A DNA stretch of 64,000 nucleotides, taken from contig WFTL01000169.1 in the NCBI GenBank assembly GCA_015485495.1, positions 28,023-92,022 on the forward strand. Direction: 5' to 3'. This document shows, piece by piece, positions 1 to 7,994 of this stretch (positions within the stretch are counted from its first letter, which is position 1; each line of letters starts with the position of its first letter). Source of the DNA: Planctomycetaceae bacterium. GTDB taxonomy: Bacteria; Planctomycetota; Planctomycetia; Planctomycetales; Planctomycetaceae. Below the pieces are notes generated by a model. That model was not told the DNA's origin. It ran no database searches and saw nothing but the letters and a program-made list of their open reading frames with translations. The position numbers were made by a program, and so were the translations under genes.

Positions 1-1067
1 CAGTCTTCCATTTCGAACAGCTTCTGATACTGCCGCACCAGGGCGTTGCGGGGTTCCGTAAGAATCCGAACAAGAGCCTCTTCCGACAGCGGCGCCAGAC
101 TGCCCAGAACCGGAAGCCGGCCCAGCAGTTCGGGGATGAGCCCGAATTCCATGACATCATCGACCGTCACCTGGGCCAGCAGTTCTTCGCGTTCGCGATC
201 ATCGGCCGCCGAAGCAGACGCATTGCCGAAGCCGATCACTTTGCGCCCCAGGCGGGAAGCGATGATGTCTTCCAGACCGACAAACGTGCCGCCGCAGATG
301 AACAGGATGTGGGTCGTATCGAGCTGGATATACTGCTGCTCCGGATGCTTGCGGCCGCCCTGAGGAGGCACATTGGCCACGGTGCCTTCCAGCATTTTCA
401 GCAGAGCCTGCTGAACGCCTTCCCCGGAAACGTCCCGGGTGATGGATACGTTCTGGCTCGTCTTGCCGATCTTGTCGATTTCATCGATGAAGATGATGCC
501 CCGTTGGGCCGCTTCCACATCGAAGTCGGCCGCATGCAGCAGTTTCAGCAGGAGATTCTCCACGTCTTCTCCCACATAACCGGCTTCGGTCAGGGTGGTG
601 GCATCGCCGATGGCGAAAGGAACCTGCAGCACACGGGCAAGCGTCCGGGCCAGGAGTGTCTTTCCGCACCCGGTCGGGCCAATGAGAAGAATGTTGGACT
701 TTTCGATTTCGACGTCGTCGTCGCCGCTTTCCTGAATGTGCATCAGCCGTTTGTAGTGACTATGCACCGCCACGGACAGCAGTTTCTTGGCCTGGTCCTG
801 ACCGATGACATACTCATCCAGTTCCCGAACCAGTTCCCGCGGCGACGGCACGCGGGTGAACAGCTGCCGGTGTGATCCGCGGCGCCGTTTTTCCTGATCA
901 AGAATCGATGTGCACAGATCGATGCACTCGCCGCAGATGTACACATCGTCCGGACCTTCCACGAGCGGCCCGACCTCACGGTAGTTCTTTCGACAGAACG
1001 AACAGTTGGCGTTGCGCTTCCCCTGAGCCGACTTTCGGCCGCTTCCAAAATCCTTACCTGATGGCAT
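1..1067 (-). CDS. clpX: ATP-dependent Clp protease ATP-binding subunit ClpX (3' end outside window)
   Basis: AAA+ unfoldase that recognises substrates and feeds them to ClpP in the cytoplasm. About 355 codons are visible, so roughly the last 60-80 residues of the usual 420-430 lie beyond the left edge. The N-terminus carries the ClpX zinc-binding domain: two Cys-x2-Cys pairs (CSFC and, about 25 residues later, CGEC). Next come the Walker A loop GPTGCGKT, the pore-loop region around GYVGED, and the Walker B stretch IIFIDEIDK. The sensor region reads [13 protein letters not shown]. The ATG at 1067 is preceded by an AAGGA at suitable spacing, and it begins just ahead of the zinc domain. No clpP lies in the window, so whether it sits next door cannot be seen. 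Confidence 0.96.
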   Translation of the reverse strand, partial: MPSGKDFGSGRKSAQGKRNANCSFCRKNYREVGPLVEGPDDVYICGECIDLCTSILDQEKRRRGSHRQLFTRVPSPRELVRELDEYVIGQDQAKKLLSVAVHSHYKRLMHIQESGDDDVEIEKSNILLIGPTGCGKTLLARTLARVLQVPFAIGDATTLTEAGYVGEDVENLLLKLLHAADFDVEAAQRGIIFIDEIDKIGKTSQNVSITRDVSGEGVQQALLKMLEGTVANVPPQGGRKHPEQQYIQLDTTHILFICGGTFVGLEDIIASRLGRKVIGFGNASASAADDREREELLAQVTVDDVMEFGLIPELLGRLPVLGSLAPLSEEALVRILTEPRNALVRQYQKLFEMED

Positions 1068-1261
1068 TACGTGTCCTTTGGAGTGTCAGAGAATCCCCGA
1101 ACTGCGCGTCCTGACTTCGGAGCAAAGTCTGACGCAGCTGCGGATTCTGTGACCGAATGACAGGTCTCCGAAATCGTCAGCATCCCTGCCACGGTTGTCG
1201 TTTCTGACGACCCCGACCGGCCCGCCTGCCGTCGGAATCGTGTTCATGGATGAGGCGTCCG

Positions 1262-1732
1262 TCAGTCGTCTTCATCCGCGTTCTTCGCTTCGTCGTCTCC
1301 TGCCGGATGCGGAGAAGACTTTTCTGAAGGAGGATGAAGGTCCGTCTGCGTGACAGAATCGACAATAGTGTCCTGATCGGCAACAACTGCTGAAACGGAT
1401 GCCGTTGCCCGCCGACCGGCGGAATCGGAACTCTCGTCCGCAGCGAACGGTTCCCCGCCAGCAGGATCGGCGTGCGACCGCAGCCGCTCAACAAGTTGAC
1501 TTTTGATGGATCGGAATTCCTCCGGAGACAGGTCACCCTTGCGACGCAAATCACTGATGGCTGTCAACATCTGCCGGTCCGTCTCGGCAGGATCCGAATC
1601 TTCGGTCACCTGTGATACGAGACGGGCAATCCGCCAGATGAAAACGATCAGTGCAACAAGAACAACTGTGAAGACTGACCACGAATCGCTGGGAATCGGC
1701 AGCTCAGGCAGTGTCCACGCCGAAAGAGACAT
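1262..1732 (-). CDS. small single-pass membrane protein with SHOCT-like motif
   Basis: Protein of 156 residues. A hydrophobic segment at about residues 19-38 is followed by a stretch reading ISDLRRKGDLSPEEFRSIK, which resembles the short C-terminal SHOCT-type helix pair (L-x2-L-x3-G-x-I/L-T/S-x-E-E-F). After that the chain is Ser/Asp/Glu/Pro-rich and probably disordered. It has no catalytic motif that I recognise. A GTG codon lies immediately before the chosen ATG (1732). The gene lies about 200 bases upstream of clpX on the same strand but is not obviously coupled to it. Function unknown; a membrane-anchored adaptor or oligomerising protein would fit the SHOCT-like helix, but this is inference. 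Confidence 0.65.
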   Translation of the reverse strand: MSLSAWTLPELPIPSDSWSVFTVVLVALIVFIWRIARLVSQVTEDSDPAETDRQMLTAISDLRRKGDLSPEEFRSIKSQLVERLRSHADPAGGEPFAADESSDSAGRRATASVSAVVADQDTIVDSVTQTDLHPPSEKSSPHPAGDDEAKNADEDD

Positions 1733-2349
1733 CACAACGGTTCACTTCAGGATCGGCACTATTCAGACGGCCCTCCGCCCTGCGGGATTCCCCCTCACAG
1801 GTTTCCGCCATCGTCTCCAGCCAGTCTAGCAACTGCGGTGCCAGTCATCCAGAACCGGACCCGGCCACGGAAAAACGCCTGCTGAAGCGTTTGAGTCGGC
1901 AGGAACCGGTCCGTTCCGGATGCCTGTGCGGCCGGAGACTGCGAATTCTGCCGGTTCCCGGCATCTTCGGAACCTGCGTTTTTGCAGCCGGATTGTCATT
2001 CTTACACCTCCAGACCCACGCGTTTCAATGAAAAAGAAAGTGGTGCCGACTGACGGCAGGCCGGTCCACGATGTTGCGGGCGGCAGATGACGCCGGACCG
2101 CGTCAGCAGCGGCAGCCCGCAGTCAGAGTGAAGATGCCCGATGGCTGCCGAAAACAGCGGCGGCCAGCGGTGCCCGTTGACAATGGCCGGGAGTCTGCCG
2201 TAGAACGTCGCCGGGCCGGGCGAAACCGAACACCGCAGCAGGATCGACCGCGCATGCGCTGCGAACGCAGCAGGGTGCGATTCTTCTCCGTGTGGTCACG
2301 AGACCGGCTGCGTTTTTCCGCTGAGTGTCCAGATCTGGTGAGACAGCCG
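1733..2349. other. intergenic region without a recognisable gene
   Basis: About 600 bases separate the divergently transcribed membrane protein and the sialidase-like gene. Open frames here have no recognisable protein character and look like antisense or random frames of GC-rich DNA. The region must hold both promoters, but I could not pick out convincing -35/-10 pairs. The downstream part (2071-2349) is open in frame with the sialidase gene, so a longer N-terminus cannot be excluded. Confidence 0.4.
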
Positions 2350-3582
2350 ATGCCCCGTTCTTCAAAAGCAAAGATTTTTCCGGATCGTCGTGTGTTCCCA
2401 TGGCAGTCCGCACACATGCGCGACGAGGGCGTTTCGGGCGGGGGCATCCCGGTCCTCCTGTTGCTGTGCGTTGTCACGACATTCGCCGCTCCGGTCATGG
2501 TCCGGGCGGCCGACGGTGCTTCCGGTCCTCAGCAGACCCTGCGGCTGCCGCCCGCGGAAGGGAATCCGCGCAACAGCGAAGGAGACTTCATCACGCTGAA
2601 GGACGGACGGGTGATGTTTGCGTATTCCCGGTTTTCCGGAGGTGCCGGCGATCACGATCGGGCAGTAATCGCCGCCCGGTTTTCTGCCGACGGAGGCTGC
2701 ACCTGGACAGAAGACGATGTGGAGATTGCGGTCAACCCGTCGGGCTGGAACGCGATGTCCGTTTCTCTGCTGCGTCTTCAGGACGGTCGGGTCGCTTTGT
2801 TTTATCTGCGCAAGAACTCTCTGGCGGACTGTCGTCCGATGATGCAGACGACATCGGATGAAGGACGCACCTGGACCGAACCGGTCGTCTGTATTCCGGA
2901 TCCGGCAGCCTATTATGTGATGAACAACGACCGCGTCGTTCAGCTCGACAGCGGCCGCATTGTTCTGCCGGTTGCGCTGCATGAAAACATCGGGAACGGA
3001 AAGCTCGACATGCAGGGACGCGTCATGTGCTGGCTGTCCGATGACGGGGGCCGTTCATGGAAACGCAGCAGATCGATGCTCACCGCCTTCAGTGAAAACG
3101 GAAAACGGCTGATCGCTCAGGAACCCGGGGTGGTGCAGCTGAAGGACGGCCGCGTGATGATGTTCGTTCGTTCCAATGCCGGCTGCCAGCTCCTTTCCTT
3201 TTCGGAAGACGACGGTGACACCTGGTCGACCCTGATTCCGTCTGAGATCATCTCCCCCGTGTCTCCGGCCTCCATCGAACGGATTCCGGCAACCGGCGAC
3301 CTTCTGCTGGTGTGGAACGATCACGATGGAATCCGCGCTGAACTGCGGGGAAAACGAACACCGTTTCGGGCGGCCGTGTCTTCCGATGACGGCCGCACCT
3401 GGAATCATCTGAAGACGATCGCCGACAATCCGCACGGCTGGTACTGTTATACGGCCATCCATTTCGTGGAAGATCACGTGCTTCTGGGGCACTGCGCCGG
3501 AGATCGCCGGGAAAACAACGGTCTGGCGGAAACCTGGGTCACACGCTTTCCTGTCGACTGGCTGTATCAGCAGGAACAGTGA
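2350..3582 (+). CDS. exported sialidase-like (BNR/Asp-box) six-bladed propeller protein
   Basis: Secreted protein of the exo-alpha-sialidase superfamily. At least five Asp-box motifs (S-x-D-x-G-x-T-W type) are visible: SADGGCTW, TSDEGRTW, LSDDGGRSW, FSEDDGDTW and SSDDGRTW, spaced as expected for propeller blades. A hydrophobic stretch ending PVMVRA at about residues 35-53 looks like a signal peptide. Start choice is uncertain: ATG 2350 has a weak GGTGAG upstream; ATG 2416 would give a shorter, acidic n-region; the frame stays open back to 2071. Planctomycetes carry many such proteins and few are proven sialidases; substrate is unknown. It is convergent with the next gene, 46 bases away. Confidence 0.85.
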   Translation: MPRSSKAKIFPDRRVFPWQSAHMRDEGVSGGGIPVLLLLCVVTTFAAPVMVRAADGASGPQQTLRLPPAEGNPRNSEGDFITLKDGRVMFAYSRFSGGAGDHDRAVIAARFSADGGCTWTEDDVEIAVNPSGWNAMSVSLLRLQDGRVALFYLRKNSLADCRPMMQTTSDEGRTWTEPVVCIPDPAAYYVMNNDRVVQLDSGRIVLPVALHENIGNGKLDMQGRVMCWLSDDGGRSWKRSRSMLTAFSENGKRLIAQEPGVVQLKDGRVMMFVRSNAGCQLLSFSEDDGDTWSTLIPSEIISPVSPASIERIPATGDLLLVWNDHDGIRAELRGKRTPFRAAVSSDDGRTWNHLKTIADNPHGWYCYTAIHFVEDHVLLGHCAGDRRENNGLAETWVTRFPVDWLYQQEQ

Positions 3583-3628
3583 CGGGCCCGGTCCGGATTC
3601 CGCAGGACGTTCCCGGAGCCCACGCCGG

Positions 3629-6600
3629 TCATGACCCGGACGGTTCCGCAGCGGCTGTGGATGCTTCTCCGGTCAGCCATCCGACCAGATCGGCCAGTTC
3701 CTGGGGCTTCAGGAGCTGGTGAAAACTGCCGGGCATCAGTGACAGACGCTGTCCGATGATCTCTTCCACGCTGTCAGCCGGGACGGTCCGGGCTTTGCCG
3801 TTGACGTCGACGATCTGAAGTTCGTCTCCTGGCAGTTCCCGAACAAGGCCGGACAGAGTGCGTCCATCCTCGAAGACGACGACCGATGTGCGAAAACTGA
3901 CGTCCACATTGGCATTGGGGAAGAGAATGTCTTCCAGAGTCCGCTCCGGGCCGCGGGATGCCAGACCGTCGAGCTGAGGTCCCGCCTGTCCGCCCTGCCC
4001 GCCGTGGCGATGGCACGTGCGGCAGTGTCTGTCGAAGATGATCCGCCCGGCATCGGTCCGGACGGATCCGGCGCGGATCAGTCCGAGTACCTGTGTGGCC
4101 AGATTCGGGGAAACCTGAGGCGCTTCCGGAAGAGACTGCAGAATTTCAGAAACGCGCTGCCGGAAGTTCGGACCATGAGCTGTGATCTGCTGCTGCAGCC
4201 GTTCGTCTCGAAGCAGTGCACCGGAAGGCACGCCTTCATCCATGAGTGTCAGCAGCAGGTCAGCGCCATCCGGACGCTGTGTCAGATCGGTCGCCAGATG
4301 CTGCCGCAGACGGGCACTGAGTGTACTGAAGACGTTTCGCAGCAGCCTGTGCACTGCCTCCGCATCGAAAGCCCGCTCCCGGCAGGCGGCGACGATGTGT
4401 GTTTCTGCGGAACGATCGAGTGCCGCATGACGCAGAAGATCGGCCACCGGGCCGGCCACAGACGGTCCGGCACGCATCAGCAGAAGAGAAGCGGCTGCCG
4501 CCCGGGCCTGTCCATCCAGTTCCCGGGTGGCGACGATCCGCTGCAGGGCGGGCGTATACTCCTGCAGTTTCAACGATTTGGACGACGACAGATCACTGAG
4601 AATCGTGCAGGCGGCCCTGATGCGCCGGGCGGTACGTCCCAGATCACAGGCATCGTGTCGAACAACGGCCGGCCGGATGTGACTGAATCCAATCCAGGCA
4701 TATTCGTCGTTTCGAATGCCATCTTCCACTTCGAGACAGACAGTGCGCCCCTTTTCTTTCACAAGGTCCCAGCGGACAGGGACTCCGGTCGTACTGCCAG
4801 GGGCGAAGGCTGTTCGAAGAACAGCTCCCGTTTCTGAATCCCGCAGGACGATGCGGGTTCGCCGGTCGGGGGTCCGTTCAGGGTGGCCGGCGAATCCGTT
4901 CAGGAAGAATTCGAGAGCGGCAGGTGCCGGAAACGACGAAGACCGCAGGACGCCGGTCCGTTCTTCTCCTCCCGCAAGGCTCGTCAGAAAGGTCAGAGGA
5001 TCATCGTGCCCCTGGGCAGGAAAATCCTGAAAGCCCCAGGGTCCGGGCGGTTCATCATTCCATGCATACAGCCCCCAGTGACCATCGGTCGGTCTGGTTT
5101 CCGCCAGAATGTCTGCAGCCAGGCGGTGTCCCCAGAGCAGAAAGGCGTCGGGAGGCGGTGTCTGACGGCGTTTCAGGCCGGCATGCAGGTTTTCCCACAT
5201 GGCGACCGCATCATCGATCCGTCCACTGGCGCGGCTCAGCTCGATGGCGGCGGGGATGAGCTGTTCCAGCTGATCGGCCGGAGCGACCACAGCCGCGTGC
5301 CGAATGGTGTCTCGGGCCACCGCCCTGGACAGGGCCTGAGACCGTACTGCTGCCAGAGCCAGCGGCACCACCGATGCGGTGCGCAGACCGGGAAGCACAT
5401 CGGCAACGGGGATCCAGTTCACCGACGCGGCTCTCTGGAGCACCTGCGTGGCAACGGGATCCGACCGAAGCTGACCGCGCAGTGCCAGCCTCAAAGCGTG
5501 TTTCAGATGGACATCTTTTTCGGGGACGTCGGCCAGCGTCTCTGTCACAGCATTGAAGAGGTCGATGTGGGGATGCCGCAGGGCGGCATCCGCGGCCGCC
5601 CGCCGCACACGGGCATCCGCATCTTTCAGGCCGGCGCGAATCACGTCCAGAACGGTCGAGTCGGTCTGGGTTTCGGCTGCGATGCGCATGCTGTGAATGC
5701 GTGTTCGCAGGCGGCCTGATCGGCTCGCCTCAGTCAGCTGATCCGGCGACAGGGCATTCAGCCGCGACAGGGCCCAGAGAATTTCCGGTTCGGCACGCTC
5801 GGACGCACCGGGCAGCGCAGCGGCAAGCGGGCCTGCGGCATCCGGGCCAATGCGGTCGGTGATCTGAGTCAAAGCATGCATGCGCACCGGCTGTGCGGGA
5901 GAATCCAGAGCGGCCAGAAGTTCGACGATGCCGGCGCTTTTCAGCCGGGGGACCGGCGGATGGGGTTCCTGAGGAGATTCATACGTGATCCGCCAGATGC
6001 GGCCGCGATGCCGATCGCGGCCGGGATGATCCAGAGGAACTTCGTAATGACCAATGATGCGGTTGTAAAAGTCGGCCACGTACAGGGCTCCGTCCGCACC
6101 GCACTGAATGTCGACCGGACGGAACCAGGGGTCTTCCGAGACGAGCAGATCGGGCTGTTTTTCCAGGCGGATGCTGGATCCGATGCGGCGAATCGTGTTT
6201 CGATGAACCCGGCAGGTCATCACATTGCCGAGAAACAGATCCTCCCGGTATTCCGGAGGGAAGGCGGTTCCCTGGTACTGGCAGACTCCGTCGATGGCCG
6301 TGGATCCGTGCAGGTGACTCATCACAGGAGGAACGAAGCCCATGCCGTCGTGCGGTCGCCCGAAGCTTTCATACCAGCCGTCCCGCAGCAGAAGTGTGAC
6401 CGGCCAGGTATGACAGTCCGATGTGAAGATGTCTCCGAACGGATCGATGGTCATGCCGAACGGATTGACCTGACCATGAGTGAAATGCTCGATCCGCGAT
6501 CCGTCCAGGCGAATGCGGTAGGTGTTGCCGCTGTGCATGGTCACCGTGTGACCGTCTTTTCCTGACACGGTGGACTGATTGCTGAATCCATGACAGCAGT

Positions 6601-7141
6601 ACAGCCATCCATCGAACCCCCGGCGAAAGGAATTGTTCATGCCATGGGTGTCGCGTGTCGTGTCGAATGGTCCGTACAGATGCTCCCGACGATCGGCCCG
6701 TCCGTCACCATCCGTGTCGCGAAGAAACAGGATGTCCGGGATGCTGAACACGATGACTCCGTCCTGATAAGGATACAGTCCGATCGGGATGTTCAGGCCG
6801 TCCGCAAAGACCGACACACGGTCGGCTGCTCCGTCTCCGTCGGTGTCTTCAAGGATGCGGACCGAATCGTGTCCGTTTCCGTTCGGATCCGGCAGAGGGT
6901 AGTCCACGGTGCAGGTCAGCCAGAGACGGCCGTCGGCGTCGAAGGCCATGTTCAGGGGCTTCTGGATGTCCGGTTCCGAAGCAAACAGGCGGGCCTGAAA
7001 TCCCGGCGGCAGGCGAAATCCGGCCTGTTCCTGGTCAGGCGACAAAGGTTCAGTCGGGCGAATGTGTGAGCGGAACGGATCTTCGGCATGAAGCAGCGCG
7101 GCTCCGGTGGCTGCCAGGAAGAAAAAGAAGATGGGTTTCAT
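3629..7141 (-). CDS. PVC-type membrane-bound dehydrogenase with HEAT repeats and C-terminal heme-binding domain
   Basis: Exported protein of 1170 residues. The start at 7141 gives a clean signal peptide (MKPIFFFFLAATGAALLHA, cleavage before ED). Residues about 30-400 form the PVC-type dehydrogenase propeller (LPPGFQARLFASEPDIQKP, then DTDGDG-rich blades similar to sorbosone dehydrogenases). Residues about 430-700 contain HEAT-like helical repeats, then a middle region of unknown fold. The C-terminus is the Pirellula/Verrucomicrobium-type heme domain: CRTCH at 1040-1044 with a likely Met ligand near 1136 (SLMPGSF). Known architecture in Planctomycetes and Verrucomicrobia; a periplasmic redox role on sugars is assumed for the family but not proven. 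The open frame extends upstream to 7735, but that part overlaps the divergent gene and lacks family sequence. Confidence 0.93.
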   Translation of the reverse strand: MKPIFFFFLAATGAALLHAEDPFRSHIRPTEPLSPDQEQAGFRLPPGFQARLFASEPDIQKPLNMAFDADGRLWLTCTVDYPLPDPNGNGHDSVRILEDTDGDGAADRVSVFADGLNIPIGLYPYQDGVIVFSIPDILFLRDTDGDGRADRREHLYGPFDTTRDTHGMNNSFRRGFDGWLYCCHGFSNQSTVSGKDGHTVTMHSGNTYRIRLDGSRIEHFTHGQVNPFGMTIDPFGDIFTSDCHTWPVTLLLRDGWYESFGRPHDGMGFVPPVMSHLHGSTAIDGVCQYQGTAFPPEYREDLFLGNVMTCRVHRNTIRRIGSSIRLEKQPDLLVSEDPWFRPVDIQCGADGALYVADFYNRIIGHYEVPLDHPGRDRHRGRIWRITYESPQEPHPPVPRLKSAGIVELLAALDSPAQPVRMHALTQITDRIGPDAAGPLAAALPGASERAEPEILWALSRLNALSPDQLTEASRSGRLRTRIHSMRIAAETQTDSTVLDVIRAGLKDADARVRRAAADAALRHPHIDLFNAVTETLADVPEKDVHLKHALRLALRGQLRSDPVATQVLQRAASVNWIPVADVLPGLRTASVVPLALAAVRSQALSRAVARDTIRHAAVVAPADQLEQLIPAAIELSRASGRIDDAVAMWENLHAGLKRRQTPPPDAFLLWGHRLAADILAETRPTDGHWGLYAWNDEPPGPWGFQDFPAQGHDDPLTFLTSLAGGEERTGVLRSSSFPAPAALEFFLNGFAGHPERTPDRRTRIVLRDSETGAVLRTAFAPGSTTGVPVRWDLVKEKGRTVCLEVEDGIRNDEYAWIGFSHIRPAVVRHDACDLGRTARRIRAACTILSDLSSSKSLKLQEYTPALQRIVATRELDGQARAAAASLLLMRAGPSVAGPVADLLRHAALDRSAETHIVAACRERAFDAEAVHRLLRNVFSTLSARLRQHLATDLTQRPDGADLLLTLMDEGVPSGALLRDERLQQQITAHGPNFRQRVSEILQSLPEAPQVSPNLATQVLGLIRAGSVRTDAGRIIFDRHCRTCHRHGGQGGQAGPQLDGLASRGPERTLEDILFPNANVDVSFRTSVVVFEDGRTLSGLVRELPGDELQIVDVNGKARTVPADSVEEIIGQRLSLMPGSFHQLLKPQELADLVGWLTGEASTAAAEPSGS

Positions 7142-7273
7142 GATGCAGGCGGCTGCTGGAAAGACTGTTGGGGAGGAAGGAACCAAAACGACGAAAACGC
7201 AGGCGATGCTGAGGATGCCCGGCCGGATTCTGTACTGCATTGTGCGGTGCGTGTGACATGATAGTCTTCCGAC

Positions 7274-7882
7274 ATGTCGGTGACAGGGAGTGGCGTTCCT
7301 GTCCTGGTTCTTATGGCGTTTTTTTTCAGTCTGTCCCGTGAATGCGGACTTCCGAAAGTGGAGACTGTGCGTTTCCGGCGTCATCCTGTTCTGCTTCCCG
7401 ATGATGTTCTTCTGAACGAATGCACAGTGCGCCGTGGTCGTCATGGAGGTCCTGGCGGGCAGCATCGCAACAAGGTGGAAACGGCCGTTGAACTGATCCA
7501 CCGTCCAACGGGGATTTCCGCCGCCGCCTGTGAGCGGCGCAGTCAGAAGGACAATCTGCATCAGGCGATCCGGCGTCTGCGCATTTGTCTGGCCATTGGC
7601 ATTCGGACGGTCGAATCGTCCGACGTCCGGCCGTCGGATCTGTGGACATCGCGCTGCCGCGGTCAGCGAATCATCTGCAGTGAACGTCATCAGGATTTTC
7701 CGGTGCTGCTGGCGGAAAGTCTGGATGCCATCCACGCCAAGGATTACGACGTGAAAAAAGCTGCCGGAGCTCTGGGCTGTTCCACGACACAGCTTGTTCG
7801 ATTCGTGGGGCGTGTTCCGGAAGCGCTGGCGGCTGTCAATGATCAGCGGCAGCAGCGAGGTCTGCGAACGCTGAAGGCATGA
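7274..7882 (+). CDS. peptide chain release factor-like protein (GGQ domain)
   Basis: Small protein of 202 residues with the class I release-factor catalytic domain. The GGQ loop is at residues 61-63 within GGPGGQHRNK, preceded by the typical strand (LLNECTVRRGRHG). It lacks the stop-codon-recognition domain of RF1/RF2. Instead of the lysine-rich tail seen in ArfB/YaeJ, the C-terminus (about 140-200) reads as helices with a DVKKAAGALGCSTTQLVRFV segment that resembles a small helix-turn-helix. It is presumed to act on ribosome-bound peptidyl-tRNA, as in stalled-ribosome rescue. ATG 7274 is the longest start; ATG 7313 is also possible because the domain begins after residue 25. Divergent from the dehydrogenase gene. 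Confidence 0.8.
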   Translation: MSVTGSGVPVLVLMAFFFSLSRECGLPKVETVRFRRHPVLLPDDVLLNECTVRRGRHGGPGGQHRNKVETAVELIHRPTGISAAACERRSQKDNLHQAIRRLRICLAIGIRTVESSDVRPSDLWTSRCRGQRIICSERHQDFPVLLAESLDAIHAKDYDVKKAAGALGCSTTQLVRFVGRVPEALAAVNDQRQQRGLRTLKA

Positions 7883-7994
7883 CAGACCGCTCCCTCAGCT
7901 TCTGTCGACCAGCAGTTCAGCGGGCCGGCTCTTCCCAGACGGGATGGCGGACCGGACCGCCCCCGACAGTTCCGACCGGACAGCAAATCAGGTG

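Noticed and set aside
7142..7735. N-terminal extension of the PVC dehydrogenase
   Set aside because: The extra 198 codons overlap the divergent GGQ gene, and a good signal peptide begins exactly at 7141.
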